A stretch of 13,252 nt of DNA, taken from positions 1 to 13,252 of the forward strand of contig JBJHBY010000085.1 of assembly GCA_050485745.1 (NCBI GenBank), read 5' to 3'. This DNA is from JBJHBY01 sp050485745 (GTDB taxonomy: Bacteria; Pseudomonadota; Gammaproteobacteria; Pseudomonadales; CAMLJR01). Positions 4,633-11,855 of this stretch are shown here, in pieces (the stretch's first letter is position 1; every line of letters starts with the position of its first letter). Under the pieces are notes generated by a model. The model was given only the letters and a program-made list of their open reading frames with translations, had not been told where the DNA came from and made no database searches. A program made the translations under genes and the position numbers.

Positions 4633-5390
4633 GCAATCAACGCCTGACCACCATCCAGGGCGATGCTCTGGCCGTTGACGTAGCGCGAGGCGTCGCTGCA
4701 CAGGGTGGCGACGAAGCGGCCGATGTCTTCCTCGCACTCGCCGATGCGGCGCATCGGGATCGACTGAATGAACTCGGCCGCTTCTTCCGGGCGGTTCTCG
4801 GTCCACCACTTCAGGCCCGGCGACAGCGCATGGGGCAGGATCACGTTGGTGCGGATGCCGTCCTGTGCCCACTCGCAGGCTGCGGCGCGGGTCAGGGAGC
4901 GGATCGCCTCCTTGGTGGCAGCGTAGCAGCCATAGCCCGCCATATCCCAACGCTTCGCGGCGGAGGAAGCGAGATTGATGATGCAGCCGTCCCCCTTCAG
5001 GTGGGGATAGCACAGCTTCATCAGGCGGAAGGTCGCCAGGGGGCCTGACTCCCAGCCCGCGGCAAAGGCCTCGTCGGTAACGCTGTGCAGGTCGCCCAGG
5101 GGGACTTCCTGGGCGTTGTTGACCAGGATCTGCAGGCCCCCAAAGTGGGCCACGACCTGCTCGACGCAGGTGGCGAGCACTTTTTCGTCCTTGACGTTGC
5201 ACTCCAGCGGCAGGGCCTCGCCACCGCGACGGCGGATCTCCTCGCAGGTGGCCTCGACCTTGGACAGGGTGCGGCCGGTCACGGCGATGCGCGCGCCCTC
5301 CGCGGCCAGGGCGAAGGCGATGCCCTGCCCGACCCCCTGCCCTGCACCGGTGACCAGCGCGACCTTGCCTTGCAGTGATGTACCCGTCAT
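4629..5390 (-). CDS. SDR-family NAD(P)-dependent oxidoreductase (classical type)
   Basis: The 253-residue short-chain dehydrogenase interconverts an alcohol and a ketone with NAD(P). Visible are the cofactor loop TGAGQGVG (14-21), NNA (91-93), the active-site Ser in INLASS (142-143), Tyr156 and Lys160 in YAATK, and the ending YVNGQSIALDGG. The catalytic Asn usually found in the helix before the Ser is replaced: the segment reads WESGPLATF with Gly/Ser at that place. The relay may differ from the textbook tetrad. ATG 5390 was chosen because MTGTSLQGKVALVTG is the standard N-terminus; an upstream TTG overlaps the preceding gene. It is the last gene of the five-gene - strand unit, 22 bases after the neighbouring SDR. 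Its stop codon lies inside a REP palindrome. Substrate unknown. Confidence 0.92.
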   Translation of the reverse strand: MTGTSLQGKVALVTGAGQGVGQGIAFALAAEGARIAVTGRTLSKVEATCEEIRRRGGEALPLECNVKDEKVLATCVEQVVAHFGGLQILVNNAQEVPLGDLHSVTDEAFAAGWESGPLATFRLMKLCYPHLKGDGCIINLASSAAKRWDMAGYGCYAATKEAIRSLTRAAACEWAQDGIRTNVILPHALSPGLKWWTENRPEEAAEFIQSIPMRRIGECEEDIGRFVATLCSDASRYVNGQSIALDGGQALIA

Positions 5391-5412
5391 TGCCTGTTCC
5401 TCGTCTTGAAAT

Positions 5413-6237
5413 TCACCCAAAAAGTTTGCGGTGCAGCTGCGGGGCGCGGATCACGGCCTCGCCCTGGTGCTCCAGTGCCTCCGGGGCTTCGACCAGCCAG
5501 CGCACCAGCTCGGCGATGGCCTCGGGGGGTGTCGGCCTGAAGCGCTCGGCGATGGTATCGTCGAAGCCGTTGGCCTTCATCACCTCGGTGACCACGAAGC
5601 CGGGCTCGACGCCGAAGAAACGTACTCCGCTGTCCGGATGCTCCACCCGCAGGGACGGTACCATACGGATCAGCGCCGCTTTCGACGACGGATAGGCAAA
5701 GCCCCAGCCGCCCTGGTCCGCCGGTGCCGGCGGGTCGAACATGGCGGAGCCGGAGACCATGTTGATCACCGCCCCGCTGCCGCGCTCGAGCATGCCCGGC
5801 AGCAGCTTCTGAACCAGTGCCAGCGGCGTGAGGACATTGCCCTGGTAGATGTTGCGCAGCTGCTCGTCAGACACATCCAGCAGGCGCTGCATATTGCCAG
5901 GCCCCTGGTAGCAGGCGTTGTTGAACAGCACGTCGACCCGGCCGAACTGTGCCAGGGCCTGGTCGGCCGCGGCCAGCACCGTGTCGGGCTGCAGGATGTC
6001 CGAGCGCAGCAGCAGCACCTCGGCGCCCTTCGCCCGCGCCGCGGCGCCGGTGGCCTCGAGGCTGCCGGGCAGGGGGTCGGTCATGGATGACCAGCTGCCG
6101 TGCTCGTGGCGCTCACCCTCGCTGAGGGTGCGGGCGGTCAGGGCCAGGTCGTAACCGGCCTCGGCCAGGGCCACCGCGGTGGCAGCGCCGATGCCACGAC
6201 TGGCACCGGTGATAAAGGCGACCTTGCGTGCACTCAT
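5413..6237 (-). CDS. SDR-family oxidoreductase with an extra loop after the second strand
   Basis: This 274-residue SDR has TGASRGIG (10-17), NNA (106-108), the structural/catalytic Asn134 in QGNVLTPL, Ser162/164 in NMVSGSA, and Tyr182/Lys186 in YPSSK, so the active site is complete. ART (35-37) is followed by an insertion of about 20 residues (SEGERHEHGSWSSMTDPLPG) near the cofactor 2'-phosphate pocket, before SLEAT. A Pro-Gly-Ser-Leu-Glu pattern after ART marks a subfamily I recall from actinobacterial and proteobacterial catabolic clusters, but no substrate is known to me. The start ATG overlaps the stop of the NTF2-like gene by 4 bases (ATGA), indicating translational coupling. Paired with a second SDR of different class downstream. 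Confidence 0.92.
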   Translation of the reverse strand: MSARKVAFITGASRGIGAATAVALAEAGYDLALTARTLSEGERHEHGSWSSMTDPLPGSLEATGAAARAKGAEVLLLRSDILQPDTVLAAADQALAQFGRVDVLFNNACYQGPGNMQRLLDVSDEQLRNIYQGNVLTPLALVQKLLPGMLERGSGAVINMVSGSAMFDPPAPADQGGWGFAYPSSKAALIRMVPSLRVEHPDSGVRFFGVEPGFVVTEVMKANGFDDTIAERFRPTPPEAIAELVRWLVEAPEALEHQGEAVIRAPQLHRKLFG

Positions 6238-6647
6238 GCGCTGGCTCCCATGGGGCGGTCCTCGGTCCAGACGATGATCAGGTCACGACGGCTGTACTTC
6301 GCGGCGCCGCCACGGACTTCGATCGTCTCCTGATAGCGAATACCCATGTCCATGCGTCGCTCCTCGCCCTCCTGGTTGTAGAAGTGGGAGGCGATGCAGT
6401 AGGTCTCGCCGTTGTAGCGGTCCCCCTCCCAGGCGCCGTGCTGTTGCCCGACGAAATGGAAGGTGGCCTGGTAACGCCGCAGGAACTCCAGGTTGCCGAC
6501 AAAGGCTTCACAGGAGTCGGCGCCAAAACCCGGGCCTTTCTGGGTGAAGTCCGGCCACATGATGTCATGCATGCGCGCGAACTCACTGTCATCAACGATG
6601 CGGGCATAGCGGGCCGCCAGTTCGGCGGGAATCCGGTTGCGATCCAT
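6234..6647 (-). CDS. SnoaL/NTF2-like small protein
   Basis: The 137-residue protein has the pattern of the NTF2-like/SnoaL_4 superfamily. It starts with an alpha-helical AELAARYARIVDDSEFARMHDIMWPDF; strands later give the cone-shaped pocket (ATFHFVGQQHGAWEGDRYNGETYCIASHFY .. MDMGIRYQETIEVRG). The family includes steroid isomerases, polyketide cyclases and scytalone dehydratase. An Asp/His pair in the pocket (as in HFVGQQHG) could support acid-base catalysis, but the reaction cannot be read from sequence. ATG 6647 is preceded by AGGAG. It ends in a 4-base overlap with the SDR gene and begins 12 bases after the LLM gene, so it is co-transcribed with both. Confidence 0.85.
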   Translation of the reverse strand: MDRNRIPAELAARYARIVDDSEFARMHDIMWPDFTQKGPGFGADSCEAFVGNLEFLRRYQATFHFVGQQHGAWEGDRYNGETYCIASHFYNQEGEERRMDMGIRYQETIEVRGGAAKYSRRDLIIVWTEDRPMGASA

Positions 6648-6659
6648 GGCGGGGTCTCC

Positions 6660-7562
6660 TCAACGGCCGTAGCGCTGCCTGGCGGCCAGGGCCTTCTCGC
6701 AGAACTCGGGGAAGGCGGCCGGATCCTGCACGAAGTACAGGGGCAGGATTTCAATATGGGTGGCACCGGCGTCGAGCATGGCCGGAATGGTGGCCAGGGT
6801 GGCGTCGAGGTCGGGCACCCCCTCGGCGGTGAACTGGTACTGCACCATGGCGCGCACCGACAGCTCCGCCGGGTCGCGACCGGCCTGTTCGAAGGCGCGA
6901 CGCAGGGCCTTGACGCCCACGCCGAAGGCGGCGGGGTCCTGCTCGATGGGAATCCAGCCGTCCGCCACTTTGGCGATGGCGGCGCAATTTTCCTCGGTGG
7001 CCTTGACGCCGACCCAGCAGGGCACGGGCTGCGCCGGTGCAGGGCGGCAGTAGATATCGTCGAAGTTGATCATCTCGCCGTGGAAGCTGGCGGGGGCATC
7101 GCGCCACAGGGCCTTCATCGCCGCGATCTGCTCGAACATGTAGGTTTTGCGGCCCTTGAAGGGCAGGCCACAGGCTTCGTACTCCTCGCGCTGCCAGCCA
7201 GTGCCCAGGCCCAGCACCACGCGGCCGGGGGCGAAGGCGTCCATGGTGCCAACCTGCTTGGCCAGGTAGGCCGCGGAGCGCAGGGGAGAAATCAACACAC
7301 CCTGGGAGAGCTGGATCTTCTCGGTGCCGCCGGCAATCGCCGCCTGGGTGGTCATCGGCTCCAGCCAGGGGGTCTCCGGCGGGGTGGGGAATTCGCCGTA
7401 GGGGTAGCGATCGGTACGGTTGCCCATGACCACGTGGTCGGTCATGGTGAGCTGGTCAAAGCCGGCCTGCTCGGCCTGCCGGGCCAGGGTGATGAGGCCG
7501 CGCGGGTCGCCGCCGAACAGGTTTTCCAGGCCGTAAATGCCCATGCACATTGCGAAGCTCAT
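6660..7562 (-). CDS. LLM-class (luciferase-like) flavin-dependent oxidoreductase
   Basis: The 300-residue protein shows the bacterial-luciferase TIM-barrel marks. These are an early AEQAGFDQLTMTDHV, then PWLEPMTTQAAIAGGTEKI, the SPLRSAAYLAKQVGTMD segment, and GRVVLGLGTGWQREEYEACG. VPCWVGVKATEENCAAIAKV and ADGWIP follow. These match the TIGR03619-type group often annotated as F420-dependent. The cofactor (FMN or F420) cannot be decided here; many proteobacterial members probably use reduced FMN. Reactions in the class include monooxygenation, desulfonation and hydride transfer. It is the first enzyme gene after the TetR regulator (26-base gap) and has AGAGGA upstream of ATG 7562. A second, divergent LLM protein lies at 12040-12897. 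Confidence 0.9.
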   Translation of the reverse strand: MSFAMCMGIYGLENLFGGDPRGLITLARQAEQAGFDQLTMTDHVVMGNRTDRYPYGEFPTPPETPWLEPMTTQAAIAGGTEKIQLSQGVLISPLRSAAYLAKQVGTMDAFAPGRVVLGLGTGWQREEYEACGLPFKGRKTYMFEQIAAMKALWRDAPASFHGEMINFDDIYCRPAPAQPVPCWVGVKATEENCAAIAKVADGWIPIEQDPAAFGVGVKALRRAFEQAGRDPAELSVRAMVQYQFTAEGVPDLDATLATIPAMLDAGATHIEILPLYFVQDPAAFPEFCEKALAARQRYGR

Positions 7563-7588
7563 GGTGGGGTCCTCTGCGTGTTGTCTGC

Positions 7589-8311
7589 TCAGTTGGTGTT
7601 CGAAGAACCGGCGGCGGCACCCTGCCGCGCCCGGTGGGTTTCGTGCCGGATCAGCGCCGCCATATTGCCCAGGGCGAGGTCCAGGGCCTCATCCCGGTGC
7701 AGATCCCCGGCAGCCAGGGCCTGGACCGCATTGCGGGCGACACTGATACAGTTTTCCAGCAGCAGGCGCGCGCGCAGGGCGGGGAGGCCCAGCTCCAGGA
7801 AGTAGCGCAGCCAGCGGTTTTCATAGCGCTCCGCAAGTTGCTCATGGTACTCGCGGAAGGCTTCGTTGACCTCGGGGATGGTGCGCAGGATCAGACCAGC
7901 GCCGCCATATTCGTCCAGCACCTCCTGCACCAGCGCGGCAATGGCCGGCGTGGCGCGCCAGTCCCCGGCGAGTACGCCGAGTACGGCCCGGTATTGCTCC
8001 TCACAGCTGAACTGCTGGTCGAGGCGCTGGTAGAAGGCCTCGGTAATGGCGATGTAGAGGTCGCTTTTTTTTGGGAAGTAGTTGTAGACCAGGGGCCGGG
8101 CACAGCCGGCCAGCTCGGCGATGCGGGCGTGGCGCAGGGCGTCGATGCCCTCGCACTCAACGATGTAGGCGGCGATGCGAACCAGTTGTTCGCGGCGCAA
8201 CTCCCCCGCGGCCCGCGGTGCCAGCGCCTGCAGCCGGCGCAGCCGTTCATCCGCCGTTCCGGGCGCCGCTGCGCCGGGCTCCGGCCTGTTGGATACTTGC
8301 GGCGATTCCAC
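7589..8311 (-). CDS. TetR-family transcriptional regulator, first gene of the catabolic unit
   Basis: The 240-residue protein has a TetR_N helix-turn-helix at about residues 40-86: REQLVRIAAYIVECEGIDAL, then ARIAELAGCARPLVYNYFPK and KSDLYIAI. The ligand domain that follows is not assignable. About 38 residues precede the DNA-binding domain, longer than usual. The GTG at 8311 is the likely start, with a weak GAGG about 12 bases before it; a later start cannot be excluded. Being first in the - strand unit, it probably represses its own operon and is released by a pathway intermediate or substrate, by analogy with KstR-like regulators. The upstream region carries inverted TGTCA/TGACA half-sites over a -35-like TTGACA. 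Confidence 0.88.
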   Translation of the reverse strand: MESPQVSNRPEPGAAAPGTADERLRRLQALAPRAAGELRREQLVRIAAYIVECEGIDALRHARIAELAGCARPLVYNYFPKKSDLYIAITEAFYQRLDQQFSCEEQYRAVLGVLAGDWRATPAIAALVQEVLDEYGGAGLILRTIPEVNEAFREYHEQLAERYENRWLRYFLELGLPALRARLLLENCISVARNAVQALAAGDLHRDEALDLALGNMAALIRHETHRARQGAAAGSSNTN

Positions 8312-8338
8312 CGGGACAACAGCCTCGCACGACCAGAT

Positions 8339-8389
8339 TGACAGCGCGTATCTTTATTTACATTTTGTCAGGTGTCAATGGTGACAGCG
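8339..8389 (-). promoter_or_regulatory. Putative promoter/operator of the TetR-led operon
   Basis: On the - strand a perfect TTGACA (8378-8373) lies in the AT-rich tract before the TetR gene; the hexamer 17 bp on (AAAGAT) is a poor -10. Half-sites cluster here: TGTCA at 8366-8370 and 8373-8377, and TGACA at 8382-8386. The inverted pair TGTCA-N4-TGACA (8373-8386) covers the -35. TGACAGCG also occurs twice as a direct repeat (8339-8346, 8382-8389). Autoregulation by the TetR protein is the simplest reading, but unproven. Confidence 0.5.
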
Positions 8390-8433
8390 GCGAGCCGCCT
8401 TGCCTCCGGTGGGATTGTGGTGGGGGAGGGGGT

Positions 8434-8513
8434 GCTCCGAAACCGGCATCGGTGCGGGATTCGATGACGGTGGTGACGCTGGGTTACGCGGCTACGCCGC
8501 TAACCCAGCCTAC
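8434..8513 (-). repeat. Composite dispersed repeat: 42-bp module plus REP-like palindrome copy 3
   Basis: Bases 8434-8475 match 11683-11724 with four differences in 42. They are followed one base later by REP-like copy 3 (8477-8513, CGCTGGGTTACGCGGC ... CCGCTAACCCAGCCTAC). The same module-plus-palindrome order recurs before the amidohydrolase gene. Here it starts 122 bases upstream of the TetR start codon. Confidence 0.85.
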
Positions 8514-8537
8514 GCGTCTCGCGTTTCGCGTCTCGCC
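8513..8537. repeat. Short inverted-orientation heptad array
   Basis: CGCGTCT, CGCGTTT, CGCGTCT and CGCC follow in 7-bp steps. On the - strand this reads GGCGAGA, CGCGAAA, CGCGAGA, the same heptad family as 3584-3674. It abuts REP copy 3 and ends seven bases before the MFS stop codon. Confidence 0.75.
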
Positions 8538-8543
8538 TCCGGC

Positions 8544-9770
8544 TCAGGCCTTTTTCTTCTCCACCAACGGCAACAGGAACAGGCTGGCGAGCATCAGGCT
8601 GATAAAGAACACAAAGGCCCAGTGATAACTGCCGGTCATGTCCTGAATCCAGCCCGCCAGCGGTGGAGTGATGACATTGAAGGGCATCAGCACCGGGTTC
8701 ATCAGGCCCATCACCCGGCCATAGTTCCAGGGGCCGAACACCTGCGCCAGCAGGGCGCTCCACACCGGGATCATGCCGCCACCGCCCAGGCCGATGAGCA
8801 GACTGCCCGCCACCATCATGCCGTAGGGCGTGGCACTGCCCAGGAAGCAGGCGAGGCCCCCGGCCACGCAGGCGACAACGATACCAAGTGCCAGGCGCAC
8901 GTCGATATGATCCGCCACCCAGCCAAAGATCAGCGTGCCCGGGATGGCCATCAGCGCGATATTGGAGATCAGCAGGGCGGCGCGATCGGGGGCGATACCA
9001 GCGTCCAGGGCCATGGGAACGAGGTTGCCCAGGGTCGCGGTGAAGGCGCCGAAGAGCACACAGACGACTGCCGCAATCGCCCAGAAGCTGCGGTTCTGCA
9101 GGATCGACTGGGTGGAGCTGAACGCCCCCTCCGGCACACCGCCCTGGCTGGTATCGGGCGCCTGTGCCGCGCCATCCGGATGCAGCCCCTTGCGCTGCGG
9201 CCGGTCTACCGTCAGCAGCCAGATGGGGATCACCAGCAGGCTGATGGTCAGGGCCACCAGGCGGAAGGCCATGCGCCAATCGAGCGCATCCGTCAGCCAC
9301 TGGATCAGCGGCGGGAACAGAAAGCCGCCGAAGGACGTCCCCATGGCGGCAATGCCCAGGGCCAGACCGCGACGACGCAGGAACCAGCGCGACAGCAGGG
9401 TGGAGGCAGCCAGCGGGCCGAGCAGCACCAGGCCCACGGACATCAACAGGCCGTAGACCAGGGGCACCTGCCACATGGCGGTGACAAAGGACAACATCAT
9501 GAAGCCACCCGCGGTGGCGAGGATCGCCGCGGCCAGCAGCACCCGCAGGGGTTTGCGGTCGATGGCCACCCCCAGCCAGGGGGACATCAGGCCACTGCCC
9601 AGGGTCATGAAGGTCATGCCCAGCATCAACACCATGCGGCTGGGCTGAAAGGTTTCGGCAAAGGGCACCGCCACCACGCCGTAGGCATACATCAGGGCTC
9701 CGGAGCCGACCCCCTGGATCAAAAACGCAACCAGGACCTGGGCCCAACCCCAGCCAAAGCGGTTACCCAT
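8544..9770 (-). CDS. MFS transporter (monocarboxylate/oxalate-formate-antiporter-like)
   Basis: The 408-residue protein is strongly hydrophobic, with about 12 predicted membrane helices. Two six-helix halves are joined by a polar cytoplasmic loop (about residues 185-225, TVDRPQRKGLHPDGAAQ). The MFS motif A-like segment after helix 2 reads PWLGVAIDRKPLR, and the second half has FGWVADHIDVR. Other marks are GLALGIAAMGTSFGG and the lysine tail KKKA. It would import or export a small organic acid or hydrophobic metabolite at the inner membrane. ATG 9770 is preceded by GGAG at 7 bases; an upstream GTG at 9785 was rejected as it overlaps this site. It follows the amidohydrolase gene by 68 bases on the same strand, so the two may share transcription. 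Substrate unknown. Confidence 0.9.
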   Translation of the reverse strand: MGNRFGWGWAQVLVAFLIQGVGSGALMYAYGVVAVPFAETFQPSRMVLMLGMTFMTLGSGLMSPWLGVAIDRKPLRVLLAAAILATAGGFMMLSFVTAMWQVPLVYGLLMSVGLVLLGPLAASTLLSRWFLRRRGLALGIAAMGTSFGGFLFPPLIQWLTDALDWRMAFRLVALTISLLVIPIWLLTVDRPQRKGLHPDGAAQAPDTSQGGVPEGAFSSTQSILQNRSFWAIAAVVCVLFGAFTATLGNLVPMALDAGIAPDRAALLISNIALMAIPGTLIFGWVADHIDVRLALGIVVACVAGGLACFLGSATPYGMMVAGSLLIGLGGGGMIPVWSALLAQVFGPWNYGRVMGLMNPVLMPFNVITPPLAGWIQDMTGSYHWAFVFFISLMLASLFLLPLVEKKKA

Positions 9771-9790
9771 CAACGCTCTCCCCACTGGTC

Positions 9791-9823
9791 GTCACATGTC
9801 GTGACAGGTTTATACAGGTTTGC
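9791..9823 (-). promoter_or_regulatory. Possible internal promoter and palindrome before the MFS gene
   Basis: The 68-base gap holds an inverted repeat GTCAC/GTGAC (9791-9805, 5-base spacer), a - strand TATAAA (9814-9809) and a direct repeat ACAGGTTTAT/ACAGGTTTGC (9804-9823). No good -35 was found, so the promoter is weakly supported. The TGACAG element also occurs in the TetR-operon control region. Confidence 0.35.
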
Positions 9824-9838
9824 CGTGTCAGACGCGAC

Positions 9839-11551
9839 TCAATCTGCCTGATACCAGGTGCGGCCGCCGATGACCGTGCGCAGGACGCGCAGCCGACGCA
9901 GGTCCTCCACTTCGCGCGGGTCCTCGCTGAGCACGACCAGATCCGCGAGCTTGCCGGGCTCCAGGGAACCAAGCTCGTCTTCACGGAAGATTTGCCAGGC
10001 GGCATCGAGGGTCATGGCCCGCAGCGCCTCCATCACGTCGATGCGCTGCCCGGGGCCGATCGGGGTGCCGTCCGCCGAGCGCCGGTTGACCGTGCTCCAC
10101 CACAGCAGCAACGGGTCCATCGGCACGACCGGGGTATCCAGATGGACCGTGAAGCGCAATCCGCGTTCCGCGGCGGAGCGGGTCGGGCTCATGCGCGCGG
10201 CGCGCTCCGGCCCCATGAACAGGCGCAGGTGGCGATCACCCCAGTAGAAGGTATGGGCGGAAAAGAACGTTGGAGCCATGCCCAGTTCCGCCATGGCGTC
10301 GAGCTGGTCGTCCCGGGCCATCTGCGCGTGCACGATCAGCGGGCGCGCATCCGGCCGTGGGTGCGCTGCCTGGGCCTCGCGAAAAGCGGCGATGATGTGG
10401 TCGATGGCGGCATCGCCATTGCCATGGATGGCCACCTGCAGACCGGCGGCATGGAAGGCGGCGACGTCATCCCGCAGTTGCTGCGGATCCACCCGGGGGT
10501 AGCCACGGTAGTCGGGGTCGCCACGGAAGGGGGTGTGGTAGGGCTCGCTGAGGTAGCCGGTGTAACCCTGGATGCTGCCGTCGGCCATCAGCTTGATCGC
10601 ACCGAGGCGGAAATCCGCGCGCTGGTAGCGGGCCGGGTCAAAGCGGCCCTGCAGGATGTCACGACCCAGATGCTCACCGATCGGCCACAGCTCCAGGCGC
10701 ATGGGTACACGGCCCAGGCGGGAGGCGAGGTTGAGGCCGCGGAACATGCTGATGTCGACGCCGCCGCTCTGGGCAGTGGTAACACCGCGGCTGAGGTATT
10801 CGGCGGCGGCATCGTCGATCATGCGCAGGAAGTCACCGGCGCCAAAATCCATGGCCAGCAACAGCACCGGGTCGGCGGCATGCTCTTCAAGCAGACCGGT
10901 GAGCCCACCGTCGGCATCGCGCACGATCACACCGCCCTCCGGATCGGGCGTATCGCGATCGATACCGGCCTCCGCCAGGGCCAGGCTGTTGGCCACGGCC
11001 ATGTGCCCGGAGACATGCAGGATCACCACCGGGCGACCCGGCGCGACGGCGTCCAGCTCCTCGCGACTGGGGTGGCGTTGCTCGGCCAACTGGGTGTCGT
11101 CGTAGCCGAAGCCGAAGATCCAGCGCTGCCGGGGATGGGCCTCACCGTGGGCGGTGAGGGCCGCCTGCAGCTGGGGAATGTCGCGCAGGTCCCCGATCGG
11201 AGGGCTGTTGAGATCGGCGCCCAGGATGCGCAGGCCGGAGCCCGGAAAGTGGCCGTGGGAATCGATAAAACCGGGAATGACGGTGCGGCCGCCGAGGCGA
11301 TGCACCTGCGTGTCCGGGCCGATCAGGGCCGCGATTTCATCGTTGCTGCCCACGGCCTCGATGTGTTCACCACGGATTGCCAGCGCCTCGGCGACAGGCC
11401 GCGCCTCGTCCATGGTCAGGACCACGGCATCGAGATAGACCTGATGCGCAGGCAGAGGCGGGCGGTCACCACTGAGCCAGTACAGCGTGGCAGCGGCGGC
11501 AATCACCAACGTGCCGGCGACGCCGGCCAGTGTGAGCAGGAGTTTTTTCAT
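9839..11551 (-). CDS. YtcJ-type amidohydrolase (amidohydrolase family 3), membrane-anchored
   Basis: The 570-residue hydrolase starts MKKLLLTLAGVAGTLV and has one N-terminal hydrophobic helix (about 3-26). No lipobox Cys is visible, so it is probably exported and anchored or cleaved. The metal site motif FIDSHGH is at about 95-101. YtcJ-type marks follow: IKLMADGSIQGYTGYL (about 318), AIHGNGDAAIDH (about 373), LIVHAQM (about 404), VHLDTPVVP (about 468) and the ending LEPGKLADLVVLSEDP. Such proteins hydrolyse amide, lactone or related bonds in (beta/alpha)8 metal sites; most substrates are unknown. ATG 11551 has GGAG 7 bases upstream; the frame stays open 147 bases further left, but without a ribosome site. 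It lies upstream of, and probably transcribed with, the MFS gene. A repeat island sits ahead of it. Confidence 0.92.
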   Translation of the reverse strand: MKKLLLTLAGVAGTLVIAAAATLYWLSGDRPPLPAHQVYLDAVVLTMDEARPVAEALAIRGEHIEAVGSNDEIAALIGPDTQVHRLGGRTVIPGFIDSHGHFPGSGLRILGADLNSPPIGDLRDIPQLQAALTAHGEAHPRQRWIFGFGYDDTQLAEQRHPSREELDAVAPGRPVVILHVSGHMAVANSLALAEAGIDRDTPDPEGGVIVRDADGGLTGLLEEHAADPVLLLAMDFGAGDFLRMIDDAAAEYLSRGVTTAQSGGVDISMFRGLNLASRLGRVPMRLELWPIGEHLGRDILQGRFDPARYQRADFRLGAIKLMADGSIQGYTGYLSEPYHTPFRGDPDYRGYPRVDPQQLRDDVAAFHAAGLQVAIHGNGDAAIDHIIAAFREAQAAHPRPDARPLIVHAQMARDDQLDAMAELGMAPTFFSAHTFYWGDRHLRLFMGPERAARMSPTRSAAERGLRFTVHLDTPVVPMDPLLLWWSTVNRRSADGTPIGPGQRIDVMEALRAMTLDAAWQIFREDELGSLEPGKLADLVVLSEDPREVEDLRRLRVLRTVIGGRTWYQAD

Positions 11552-11682
11552 TATGTGCTCCGTAACAGGATTGGTATGCAAGCAGGAACGGTCCCGGGAT
11601 GGTGGTCGGCTTGCGTGGTGCCGGCGGGTTTCGTGCTCGCGTCGGGTGGTGGGGGTCGCGCCGACCGGGACGCTGGTGGCGG

Positions 11683-11767
11683 GCTCCGGAACCGGCATTG
11701 GTGCGGGTTTCGATGACGGCGGTGGTGCTTCGGAGCCCGCATCGGTGAGGGGCTCGATGACGGTGAG
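11683..11767 (-). repeat. Two tandem copies of the dispersed 42-bp module
   Basis: Bases 11683-11724 (GCTCCGGAACCGGCATTGG...) match 8434-8475 with four differences. A second, more diverged copy follows at 11731-11767 (CGGAGCCCGCATCGGTGAGG, then CTCGATGACGGTGAG) and leads directly into REP copy 4. The pair begins 132 bases upstream of the amidohydrolase start. Confidence 0.8.
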
Positions 11768-11768
11768 A

Positions 11769-11807
11769 ACGCTGGGTTACGCGGCTGCGCCGCTAACCCA
11801 GCCTACG
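11769..11807 (-). repeat. REP-like palindromic repeat, copy 4; left arm of a 39-bp inverted repeat
   Basis: Starts ACGCTGGGTTACGCGGC, loop TGC region, ends CCAGCCTACG. It is the exact reverse complement of 11856-11894 over all 39 bases. Confidence 0.93.
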
Positions 11808-11850
11808 TCACGTGCGGCTGACCCGGGTACGTCACGTGCGGCGTCCCGGG
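11804..11850 (+). repeat. Two direct repeats between the REP-like copies
   Basis: TACGTCACGTGCGGC followed by a CCCGGG end occurs at 11804-11827 and again at 11828-11850, back to back. The units contain the palindromes TACGTCACGT and CCCGGG. They fill most of the spacer of the 39-bp inverted repeat. Confidence 0.85.
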
Positions 11851-11855
11851 TTCGG

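Noticed and set aside
6228..7805. Open frame of 525 codons on the + strand opposite the NTF2-like, LLM and TetR genes
   Set aside because: It runs antisense through three well-supported genes and has Gly/His/Val-rich shadow composition.
8401..8434. G-quadruplex on the + strand in the G-rich tract
   Set aside because: Only three G-runs of three or more within allowed loop lengths.
9992..11716. Open frame of 574 codons opposite the amidohydrolase
   Set aside because: Shadow of the amidohydrolase in high-GC DNA; no domain recognisable.
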